NCBI GenBank assembly: GCA_963978545.1
Contig: OZ021724.1
Location: forward strand, 31,142,433-31,206,432
DNA from: Linyphia triangularis
Taxonomy: Eukaryota; Arthropoda; Arachnida; Araneae; Linyphiidae
DNA length: 64,000 bases
Direction: 5' to 3'
Made by a program: the position numbers and the translations under genes. A model generated the notes under the pieces. The model made no database searches. It had not been told where the DNA came from and saw only the letters and a program-made list of their open reading frames with translations. The stretch's first letter is position 1; the number at the start of each line of letters is the position of its first letter. Of the stretch, positions 55,899 through 64,000 are shown piece after piece.

Positions 55899-56804
55899 CT
55901 AGTCATAACAGTTTTCTTCAGATGAAAATACTTCTTCGTCTAGAGCTAACATGGACACATTTGCTATGACATCATCTTTTCTTGAGACTTTATCATTCTT
56001 ATTAGGCTTTGCTGGTCTTCCATCAGCTATCCATTTTCGACAGAATTTTACCCTGTGTCCATCCTGATGACAATAATTGCATTTTCCTATCTGCTTTTTA
56101 CTCTTGAAAGCTATCCTCATTCTACTTGCTTTAGCTTCTAATGCATCTTGATTTTGCACATCACCTTTTGACTTTTCGTCTTTAAATTCTCTTTCTTGAG
56201 AACATAACTGAGTAGTCAACTCATCAATTTTTCTTTTATCTTCATTCAGAAGTAGCCAACTTGACTTGAAAGAACGATACTCTTGAGGTAGTATGTCTAA
56301 AATCTTGCAAATTAATAACATCTGAGGCAATTTAGTTTCTTGCTTTCTTTCAAGACCTAAATTTAATTCACTCCAAATGTTTTTTAATTTTGATAAATGA
56401 GCAGCCATACTGTCGTTCATTGTCCACTTACACTGGAAAAATTGTAGACAAATGTTATACAGTTGGTTGTCAGATGTTGCTTCAAATAACTTATGAAGCT
56501 CTAACCATACTTCTCTAGCATTATCAAACCTCATGATTTTCTGCATGGTTTCTTCATTCATGGAATTCGTTATTACCATCATGGCACAAGTGTTAGCCCG
56601 TTTAAATCGTGAAAGATCTTCTTCGTATTTCTTCAAAATTGCTTCATCAGCTCCTTCTAGCGGCTGATTTGGTTTAATTATTTTTCCTTCGATAACTTCT
56701 AAGGCATCGGCATGATAATTTAAAGCAAATTTTATTCTATACTTCCACATCGGCCAGTCAGCTTCTCCACATAAAGGCTTAGTCTGTAACTTTCCTATCT
56801 CCAT
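55899..56804 (-). CDS. copia B gag
   Basis: ATG at 56,804 opens 301 codons. It shows a typical Ty1/copia nucleocapsid: an N-terminal WPMWKYRIKFAL motif, the UBN2-type helical capsid (AREVWLELHKLFEATSDN, MAAHLSKLKNIWSEL, ILDILPQEYRSF) and a CCHC zinc knuckle CNYCHQDGHRVKFC. The frame is intact and ends at the TAG before protease. Gag packages the retrotransposon RNA in virus-like particles. Confidence 0.9.
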   Translation of the reverse strand: MEIGKLQTKPLCGEADWPMWKYRIKFALNYHADALEVIEGKIIKPNQPLEGADEAILKKYEEDLSRFKRANTCAMMVITNSMNEETMQKIMRFDNAREVWLELHKLFEATSDNQLYNICLQFFQCKWTMNDSMAAHLSKLKNIWSELNLGLERKQETKLPQMLLICKILDILPQEYRSFKSSWLLLNEDKRKIDELTTQLCSQEREFKDEKSKGDVQNQDALEAKASRMRIAFKSKKQIGKCNYCHQDGHRVKFCRKWIADGRPAKPNKNDKVSRKDDVIANVSMLALDEEVFSSEENCYD

Positions 56805-57040
56805 AATTAGTGTTTCACTTTACGTTATAGTAATCTGATAAACACTTCAATAACTAGTCCACTTCAATCATATAATTCCCTCAAGGGTTGTCTTTAAACA
56901 AAAGTGATTTCAGGACTTGAATAATTAGGAAGAAAAACTTAACAGTTCTTGCCGTTAGTGAAAAACCATTCTACTAACTTCTGAAACTGAAGCAAAATCA
57001 AGCATTGCTTTAACCATAGCAGCGCATTTAGCGTGACTGT

Positions 57041-57052
57041 GATCCCATAACC
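57041..57052 (-). other. copia B primer-binding site
   Basis: On the minus strand GGTTATGGGATC follows the LTR end. GGTTATGGG is complementary to the anticodon region of initiator tRNA-Met, the half-tRNA primer known for Drosophila copia, rather than to a tRNA 3' end. Confidence 0.65.
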
Positions 57053-58312
57053 TGGTTACCTGAATGAATTACAGTCAGGGACGGAACTAGGTCACTTTTT
57101 ACCCGGGGCAAGAATTCATTTTGGCGCCCCCACACAATAATTTTTTAGATTTGAAGCTAACTATATATACATTGAAAATTAACAAAGGTTTTTCCTTTGT
57201 AAAATTCTGTTTTGAAACAAACAATAAAAGAATTAATTAATTGAAATTTTAAATAAATATATTTGACAAGCCCTTATTAATGACCAGGGTTCATTCTGCT
57301 TGCATAAAGATTTGCATAAAGACAAAAAAAACAACTAATGAATCAATACAAATAATGTCAGTTACAATGAAATAAAAGAATATAGTTGAATGATATGTAA
57401 CACTTTTTAACACAAAATCTGGTTAACCTGGTTTCAAAACGTCTTAGATCATAAACAATTAAGCTGTTTTACATTTCATAAAATATTTTCTTCTGTAAAA
57501 TACTAATACAAAAATTTAAAAAGCTTCCGAATATTACCAGAACTCATTGAACACAAAAGCAAATTAATTTAATGACTTGTCTACAAAATCATTGAATAGT
57601 TGGTAAACACATAAATGTTTATTTTAGAACAATTAATTTAAACTTATTGAAACTCATTTTAATAATAGAATGAATAATATATTACTTACTGTGCTATGTG
57701 TGAGTTCTCTATTTTCTTGGAGAATTTAAAATTCTCACCAATGCCATGGACAAAATTTGACGAACATGACATCTGTTTGGTGAAAAATAATGCCGTCAAA
57801 ATGACAATATAACTCACGCTGAAAATTGGCACCTTTTTCTCGTAGCATGGAGACTGGATTCTTTTTATTTTATTTATCACTTCCTGGAAAATACTTTCTT
57901 TTTCGTTATTTTTTATGGGAAATAAGGCCTTGAGATCTATTTTTAGAATTCATGCCTTGATGTTTTATTATTTTTTCATTATTTAGGAATAGATAAAATG
58001 TTACACTTAGGCACTTTTATGCTTCCGTTTTCTCTTTTTACGAAACATGTTTGAATGCTTGTGTATGATCAAAAAAGAAAAGTAGGAGTGTTAATAATTT
58101 AACCTGTAAAAAACAAACTTTTTAATCAAATCCCTTATAAGAATTATCAATTTATTAACAATAAAAGTATTTTTTTTAAATGATTTATTAAAATGCTTTC
58201 GAAACTCCGCGTCGATTAAAAAAAAAAAAAAAAAACTTAATATGGGATTTATCCCCGAACAATTATTTATCTTAATTGAAAAAATACTGGCAACAAGACT
58301 TCATCCAGTGGT

Positions 58313-58553
58313 AAATTCCTAGTTCACGTTTATGGGTTGGCGCACTTTTGAAAAGTTGGCGACAAAGCCAGAATGTCGCCAATTCGGAATTCCAATATGA
58401 AAAATTGAGAAACGAACCAGCTCCATGATTTGTAGTATAGGAAGGTTGAAGCCAAAGCGCGTCAATAAAAAAAATGGGATTGCCAAATTTAGAACTGTAT
58501 CGCCTACAAAACAGCGCCAAATCGGCTTGGCGATATTTTAACGTCAACTAGGA
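58313..58553. repeat. 240-bp MITE candidate in hAT-1
   Basis: The left end is AATTCCTAGTTCACGTTT; the right end, reverse complemented, is ATTCCTAGTTGACGTTAA. The interior has several GGCGA/TCGCC motifs. A TA duplication is possible but not certain. Just outside, AGACCCAATGTATTG occurs twice (about 58,555 and 58,656) around a TCCGGTA array. Confidence 0.55.
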
Positions 58554-59615
58554 ATAGACCCAATGTATTGGAGTGCCCAGACCGGAGAACTCGCCCAGTA
58601 GGGCTTAGAGCTTTTGTGTTTCCGGTATTGAGTATCCGGTATGTGTATCCGGTAGACCCAATGTATTGTCATGGGCTTTAAGCTAATTGGCCAAGTTTCA
58701 GGACGATAGGATGATGGGAAGGGGGTTAATTAAGCATCCGCAGATTTGTACGCCAGGCTCAAACGCACACTCAAACAAAAGTGAAGTTAATATAAGGGAT
58801 TTAAAAATATATAGTAAAATATATTGTTAAAAATATATAGTCACATATTTAGTCAGTGCATTTAAATTGAGATTTGGATAGGATGTAATTTACTGTTTTC
58901 GTTTTTATTTTTAAAAAATCGATATGTTTTGCGATAAATAGGAATTCTTGTGCTCAATAGGAATTCTTGTGTCAACTTTTTATCGCATAATTTTTTTGCA
59001 TTTCTTCACGTTTCAGAACATTCTGAATCAAAAAAGTGTTCTAGAAAAAAAGTTTGTGGGTCCGTGTGTTGTCTGTGGTCAGCATTACTTTCAAACGGAT
59101 TGACCTACTTTGGTCATTACACCTGGCGTTACGGTTTTTGTCAAAATCGTGCTTGCGCTGTCATTTTTACAGCCAAAATAATTGCTAAATTAAATGAAGG
59201 AAACAGTGGGAATTGAAAGTTGTTCAAAGTTCAACACCCCCAGTTTTTTTAAACTCAGCACGATTCAAAATGTGTAAAAATGAAAAAAAAATCTGTTTTT
59301 AGCTGAAGAAATACTAAATTATTCTCTTAAAGAAAACGTTTCAATCGTTAATTATTTCAATTTTTAATTAACTTTTTGCTAATTAATTTTCATTAGGAAT
59401 CGCAATGAACCTTTAAAGTTAATGATAATCAACCTCAAAAACAAAAGTAAACGATTTTTAAACAATTCAACATCTTGCAGCCCCCTGTAAAAATTCCTGC
59501 GGACTCCTAGAGAACAATAAATATATTTGGCAAGAGATATATCCCAAACGTAACCCTTGTCCTTAATACACATCTTCCGAAGTTTATTAGGTTACAAATT
59601 TAAACAAATTCTTAC

Positions 59616-59725
59616 CTTCATTGGTTTCAGTCTCGTGAACTAGCCAAGATGATAAAAGGTTGGGATATTCTTGCAGTTTCTTTTGCTTTTCTGCGATTCT
59701 GCGCCCCAGATAATTTCTTCGACAT
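59616..59725 (-). pseudogene. hAT-1 transposase first-exon relic
   Basis: On the minus strand ATG at 59,725 begins MSKKLSGAQNRRK, the typical opening of ZMYM/TTF-type hAT transposases (M-x-KRLSGA-x-x-RK). After a 1-nt shift the frame continues KKLQEYPNLLSSW and ends at a GTAAGA donor (59,610-59,615). No further exons are recognised in the element. The long frame on the plus strand here (59,649-60,014) is its shadow. Confidence 0.5.
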
Positions 59726-60199
59726 ATTTCAATTTACGAAAATTTCAACAGCATTAAATTGTTGTAATGCTAAATTTTATCTAACTACATTGCGACTATA
59801 TTACCAATGCGATTTTAAATTAGCATTTCTGGCAGCCTGCCATGTAACACAAACCTATTCTTCATCAGGGGGTAGGGAGAATTCATTGTCATTCTTTTGT
59901 AAAAGGATAGATTATTACTTTCTTTGTACAGAAATGTATTATTTTTTTTTTCCTAGTGGATTTTTTCTTCTGTTGGATATCTTAAAGATCATCCAGAATT
60001 TTAAGAAAAAATGAAAATTTATTTATGAAAAATTATCCTTTCGTCCAAATATTAAAATTTATACAACAAATAGTGCTTTGTTGGCTTTTCGGCGCCCCCT
60101 CTGGTTAGCGCCCTAGGCAGCTGGCCCGCCTGCCCCCCCCCCTAGTACCGGCTCTGATTACAGTATTATTTTTCTTATAAATACAACTTCAACAATGTC

Positions 60200-60847
60200 C
60201 TGGCTTCTTACAGAAAAAACAGCTTCTTTTGTTTGTATACTTCTGGCTTAATACCTTTTCTTGACTTTGCTGGCTTCCATATAGTTCTGTTCTCTTCTCC
60301 TTCTGTATTCTTCTATTAACTTATTTTTAACTAGTTCTTGTGTCAAATCTGCTTCTGATCTGGTCTCCAAAGCTGTAATCAATGTTGCATAACTGTCAGG
60401 GAGGCTGCTCAACAATAATGCCACAGTTAGAGGTTCCGTCAGTTTTTCACCCAATGCAGTCAGTTGATCAATCAGATTTGTCATAGTGTTGATGTGTTCT
60501 TATATATCACTGTGTTCATCTACTTTCAAACTACACAGGCGTTTCAACAAGTTTACTTTGTTTGACAATGTTGATTTTTGATGATAGTTGAGAAGAGAAT
60601 TCCACATACCATTGGCTGTATTATGTTTCTTCACATGGCACAGTTGGTTATCTTCTACAAGAAGTCCGATGGTAGCACGAGCCTTTTCCATCCTTTGCAA
60701 TCCAATCTTCATTTGCATCCGCAGGTTTCTGATTTTCTACAATATTCCAGATTCCTTCTTTAATCAATAGAAATTTCACTTGATACTTCCAATTTGGTAG
60801 TTTGAATTATTCAGTTTTGTAATTGATATTCGAGCACCTTTTGCCAT
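60200..60847 (-). pseudogene. copia A gag, broken
   Basis: ATG at 60,847 begins MAKGARISITKLNNSNYQ. A frameshift follows, then helical capsid pieces (ATIGLLVEDNQLCHVKK, NGMWNSLLNYHQKSTL, 60,500-60,718; LLSSLPDSYATLITALETR, 60,248-60,484) separated by a stop at about 60,497. The last codons, CFFCKKPGH (60,195-60,220), are the first half of the zinc knuckle, whose second half (DKVDC) lies at about 51,020 beyond copia B. Confidence 0.8.
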
Positions 60848-61020
60848 TTTGTCTTCAGCGTAATCTGAATCAAAAGTTCTGCTTTCGTAATTAATCTCAA
60901 ATTCATTAAAAATATTTCAAAATTGCACTCAGTTTCACAATCTGTTGGACTTGTAATAACTCAGGAATAATTTAAGATGAAAACGGTTCTTTATTTTGAA
61001 GTTTAATAAAGATGGATGTT

Positions 61021-61054
61021 TGCCATGTTTGTATCATATGATACAAACATGGCA
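61021..61054. repeat. 34-bp perfect palindrome in the LTR
   Basis: The half-site TGCCATGTTTGTATCAT is followed directly by its reverse complement. The 3' LTR has AAGATGGAATTATGA repeats at this place instead. Confidence 0.9.
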
Positions 61055-61116
61055 TTTTGGTTTTTACAAGCATAAAAACAAGTGAACAGAGTTGAGTTGT
61101 ACAGTAGCTGTATGAT

Positions 61117-62662
61117 CCCTAGTAGCAATTTTACCTCGGGCGGTGATCGGAATTCCATCCCCAGGCAAATCGCCGGTGATTGGCGATTCACCGGAAACTC
61201 ACCCTAAACTTATCTTTCCCTTGGCAACTAATCCATTTTGTCCCCGTGGCCGGCCATTGGCCGATGTCCGGAAACTGATCGAATTCGAGGAGAAGCCGAC
61301 AAGAATTGGTTTGAAGGCCGAGGTAAAAGGGGGAAAACGACACTATCCGAGGAAAATTTTGCTCTCAAGAAATATCGAAACGATGGTCGTTATTTTCTCG
61401 AAAATATCAATTAATAAACATTAAATAATTATAAAGATGTAAGTATCGAATATTAAAAACGGCAAATTAAAATAATGCAAAACTAAAATATTTACTCACA
61501 GCGCGTAAGTCTTATTTGGTAGTATTTCCAGTGACATATTAAGAGTACAAATCGAAGTTATAACACCACCAAATTACTCACGCCAGAATTGTGTAAATTA
61601 CTTACTCTGGGATCGAACCAAGGGTGATCCTCTCCGAAGCGCGTTGACGTGGCCACTGTTGTTACTTGGTATAGCAATTGTATTGTAGTACAAAACTCTA
61701 CTATCATACAGACTTAGCAAGGAAATCGACCGACATTTTTTTTTTTTTATATATGGGGAATGTTCGGAAAATAGCAAATCTTCCATAAATTTGGGAAAAT
61801 GATATTAATTTATTTATTATAGCAAAAAAATATATAGTGTCAAATAAATAGTGTCGCCATCTATTTTGTAAAATTTTAACTAATTGACGTAAATTTTATG
61901 ACATTTTTTGAAATGCAATTCAAGAGTTTACTTAATAATTTTGACATTTAGAAAATTATATTTAGTTTTTAAATTTTTTGAAAAACTATATTCAATTTGA
62001 TTAACTTTTTGAAACATATAAACATATTTTTATTTTACTTAAAAGATGTTTAAAAAACGGACCAAAACGAGTTCAGCAAATTATAATGAAAACTATTTAA
62101 AAACAAGGACTATATTTTAATTTTATATTGAAATTGAAATGAGAATTTATTTTTAATTTTAGAAAATTGTTCCTATATTTTTTTACTATATAAAAACTTT
62201 TATTTATGGATTTTATTGACGTATTAGATAAGCAATATATAATTATGTGGTTTGCATTTTTTCAAAATATATTTTTACATTTAAAATTTTTCGTACACTT
62301 ATTTTTAAAATATTTTTCACTTATTGGCAAAGCGAAATGTTTAGCAAATTGTATACTTGATTTAAATTTGAAATACATTCAAGGATCGCCTCTAATTCAG
62401 TGGAATTGCAAGAAAAAGAAACATAAGTTTTTTATCGCCTGTCCCCGATGTCGTTCCGATATCATTTGCCGATAAAAAAAACGATGATCAGAAATTCCAC
62501 CGGCCACCGATGTTGGGAAGATATCTTTTCCCGATGAGTTTAGGGTCATCGGCAGACGAGGAAATACGGGTGTGTTTATATATCAGTCTGGGGAATCGCC
62601 GATGACTTTGATGAATTCCGATCATTGGCCGACGAAACGCCATGCAGTGATTGCTACTAGGG
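61117..62662 (+). mobile_element. 1.55 kb TIR element, copy 2 (inside copia A LTR)
   Basis: The ends are CCCTAGTAGCAATTTTACC and, reverse complemented, CCCTAGTAGCAATCACTG. AT flanks both sides (61,115-61,116 and 62,663-62,664). Comparison with the copia A 3' LTR confirms a clean insertion. It is nearly identical to copy 1 at 53,978 but in opposite orientation. The tRNA-like segment is on the minus strand at about 61,606-61,658. No transposase is recognised. Confidence 0.85.
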
Positions 62663-62676
62663 ATAGAATAATAGGT

Positions 62677-63020
62677 ACAACGTATTTTTACTTATTTAAG
62701 CTCGCTACATAAATATGTTAGAGAATATGTTAAAATTTGATGTACACCTACTGATTTCCCAGTTTGATGCAAGTATATAGTAAAAGATTTATACTCAGTT
62801 AGTCACAAATAAAATTAGCAAATTTCCACTTTCATTGGAATTTCTTAGGCATAATCGATACCTCCGGGCATGTAGTTTGCTAAAATGTTAAATGTTTAAA
62901 TGCACGGTGCATTTCGAATATAATTTATTTTTAAAATAAAATAGGTAATGAAAAAACAAAAGGAGTGTTTACCACCTTATGCTAAGATAGCAAATCAGAA
63001 ATGTGACGAAAGAGGGTGGA
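62677..63020. other. AT-rich spacer
   Basis: No feature is recognised between the broken copia A LTR and the MITE at 63,029. Confidence 0.4.
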
Positions 63021-63028
63021 GGGTCAAT

Positions 63029-63275
63029 CACTGATCTCTACTACAACTTCTGAATAGCGCTTGCTACCGTCTTAAAGTTGAAGAAGGCTTAATAATCCCC
63101 ATAGAGATCTATACTAACAACTTCCCCCTAAACTCGTTCCAATTTGTTTGTAACTACGGCCAATCTATTTCAAAGCTTTAGGGGGGGAGGGGGGGGGGAG
63201 TATTCAAATGACATCATCTGCTTGCAGAGTAGATATCGCTTATAAGTAATCCAGAAGTTGTAGTAGAGCTCAGTG
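63029..63275. mobile_element. hAT-type MITE, 247 bp
   Basis: The left end is CACTGATCTCTACTACAACT; the right end, reverse complemented, is CACTGAGCTCTACTACAACT, about 24 bp with one mismatch. A perfect 8-bp duplication GGGTCAAT flanks it (63,021-63,028 and 63,276-63,283). The interior has a G run. No coding. Confidence 0.88.
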
Positions 63276-63377
63276 GGGTCAATCAATGGATATGGATTAT
63301 CTTGAAGCATATATTTCTTGAACACTGCATAGATTTTTTTTTACTTTTTTCAAATATTCAATTTCATCCTGGCTAAT

Positions 63378-63424
63378 GCACAGTGTTGCGCCTCTCCCTT
63401 AAAGAAAATCCTAGATCCGCCACT
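63378..63424 (-). repeat. possible hAT terminus
   Basis: Reverse complemented it begins CAGTGGCGGATCTAGGATTT, a common hAT-type end. The partner end is not found in the window. Confidence 0.4.
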
Positions 63425-63895
63425 GCACCGTTATGGGGGATTTCCCGCAACAGCCCCGTTCTTTTTACAATGAAAGGACGAGGGAATTTTATTTTCAAGT
63501 AGGACTGGTAACTGAATGCTTAAATATAAACACTGCTTTTGTCTTTACATTAATAACTTATTAATAGTAATGTTGAAATCTCCACAAAAATATTTTTTTA
63601 GTTTAAAAAAATAAAAACAAATGTTTTGTTAGTTAAAATGCATCAATATTTCAAATCGAAAGAAGCACTTACTTTTTTTTAAAGCCGTATCACCATCTTT
63701 TTAGTAGCCAGAAGGGAAGATTGTTTTCTCCAAGTAGTCTAAATCGGATCGTCATTTGGTGTAGGAAACAAAATCTGAAAGCTAGCACAAGTCATATGAA
63801 GAGCTATAAATATTGTAGATGAACCTAGAAAACGACGCTCATTTGCATTTCTCACAATCAGGAGATTTCATAATACAAAGGTTTCGGTTATTTGT

Positions 63896-64000
63896 TAATA
63901 CTTACAACGTTTTTTAGAGTTTAAGCAGTTTATTTTTTAAATGTCAATACCTACAAGGTTTTTTAGAATTCAAGCAGTTTATTTTTTTAAATGTTAAGAA
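63896..64000. repeat. tandem duplication, period about 50 bp, at the window edge
   Basis: A unit with TTTTTTAGA and CAAGCAGTTTATTTTTT-type sequence occurs twice and may continue beyond the window. Confidence 0.75.

Larger units (their letters stand above)
57076..60156 (-). mobile_element. hAT-1: hAT element in the copia B 5' LTR
   Basis: The ends are CAGGGACGGAACTAGG and, reverse complemented, CAGAGCCGGTACTAGG. A perfect 8-bp duplication ATTACAGT flanks it (57,068-57,075 and 60,157-60,164). GGCGCCCCC motifs lie near both ends. At 3,081 bp it is non-autonomous, but it keeps a relic of transposase exon 1 on the minus strand (59,616-59,725) and holds a small MITE (58,313). Confidence 0.9.
51040..60194 (-). 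mobile_element. copia B: Ty1/copia element inside copia A
   Basis: It inserted into the zinc-knuckle codons of copia A. The flanks are GTGTC (51,035-51,039) and ATGTC (60,195-60,199), a 5-bp duplication with one transition. The 3' LTR is 51,040-51,242, preceded on the minus strand by a purine tract (AAGGGGAAG). The primer site GGTTATGGGATC (minus strand, about 57,041-57,052) resembles the internal iMet half-tRNA site of Drosophila copia. The gag is intact; pol has several stops and frameshifts. It carries a TIR element (53,978) and hAT-1 (57,076). Confidence 0.88.
57053..60194 (-). repeat. copia B 5' LTR, shortened and split by hAT-1
   Basis: The LTR pieces are 57,053-57,075 and 60,165-60,194, about 53 bp in all, against 203 bp for the 3' LTR. 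They match the 3' LTR only over AATTACAGTATTATTTTTC and the AACTTCAACA end, so about 150 bp appears lost or different. Confidence 0.6.
38386..62676 (-). mobile_element. copia A: old Ty1/copia element split by nested insertions
   Basis: The 3' LTR lies at 38,386-38,637 and the interrupted 5' LTR from 60,943 on. Coding pieces on the minus strand appear in the correct order: gag (60,200-60,847), protease and integrase (49,948-51,034), then RT and RNase H (38,664-40,438). The gaps are explained by hAT-2, copia B and a TIR element. A purine tract (GAGGGGAAG) precedes the 3' LTR (TGTTAGAATATT... on the minus strand). All coding pieces carry stops or frameshifts. The outer end of the 5' LTR diverges after about 62,676, so no target duplication is readable. 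Confidence 0.85.
60943..62676 (-). repeat. copia A 5' LTR, interrupted by TIR copy 2
   Basis: It matches the 3' LTR from TGTTGGACTTGTAATAA through ACAGTAGCTGTA (60,943-61,116), then resumes after the TIR element with AGAATAATAGGTA (62,665-62,676). The final portion is absent or replaced. Confidence 0.75.

Noticed and set aside
59649..60014. 121-codon plus-strand frame in hAT-1
   Set aside because: It lies opposite the transposase exon relic, and its Phe/Tyr/Leu-rich composition reflects AT-rich DNA.
62206..62475. Hydrophobic 73-89 codon frame in both TIR elements (also 54,215-54,436)
   Set aside because: AT-rich low-complexity residues, no domain, and openness explained by recent copying.

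Overview
This window is AT-rich, intron-containing, repeat-dense nuclear DNA from an animal. No operons, Shine-Dalgarno sites, rRNA genes or CRISPR arrays are seen. The progranulin type, the HEATR1-type protein, a THAP fragment and the mix of Ty1/copia, Ty3/gypsy, hAT, Helitron-like and MITE families fit an arthropod. My best guess is an arachnid such as a spider, but the sequence alone does not prove it.

Layout. 1-13.4 kb: AT-rich sequence with two low-confidence split-gene candidates (minus strand 0.8-2.9 kb; plus strand 4.45-5.16 kb), a pogo-type MITE, SINE-like tRNA relics, a Helitron-like element with an internal satellite, a candidate remote 5' exon of the granulin gene and a small unrecognised ORF. 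13.5-17.6 kb: a hAT element that took an inverted copy of its own family; the pair also holds a TTAA-flanked MITE and a miniature LTR element (TRIM). 19.5-25.1 kb: a two-exon progranulin gene (signal peptide plus four 12-cysteine granulin modules) with a 4.6 kb intron full of MITEs. 25.4-27.3 kb: two MITE-like repeats. 28.2-34.5 kb: an intact, intronless 2,099-codon HEATR1/UTP10 gene on the minus strand. 36.0-36.6 kb: a THAP zinc-finger relic behind a promoter-like stretch.

38.4-62.7 kb is a stack of mobile elements that can be taken apart by target duplications and reading frames. An old minus-strand copia (copia A) was split by a hAT element (hAT-2, 40,447-49,939). hAT-2 later received a very young gypsy element (40,709-46,497; LTRs look identical). 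A second copia (copia B, 51,040-60,194) landed inside the zinc-knuckle codons of copia A. Copia B then took a 1.55 kb TIR element and a second hAT (hAT-1, 57,076-60,156, in its 5' LTR). A second copy of the TIR element sits in the 5' LTR of copia A in opposite orientation. The tail, 62.7-64 kb, has a clean hAT-type MITE with an 8-bp target duplication.

The two host genes are unrelated: HEATR1 acts in nucleolar ribosome biogenesis, progranulin is a secreted growth-factor or lysosomal protein. The most novel-looking items are the paired 1.55 kb TIR elements (2-bp non-TA target duplications, embedded tRNA-like promoter), the intronless HEATR1 and the self-nested hAT.
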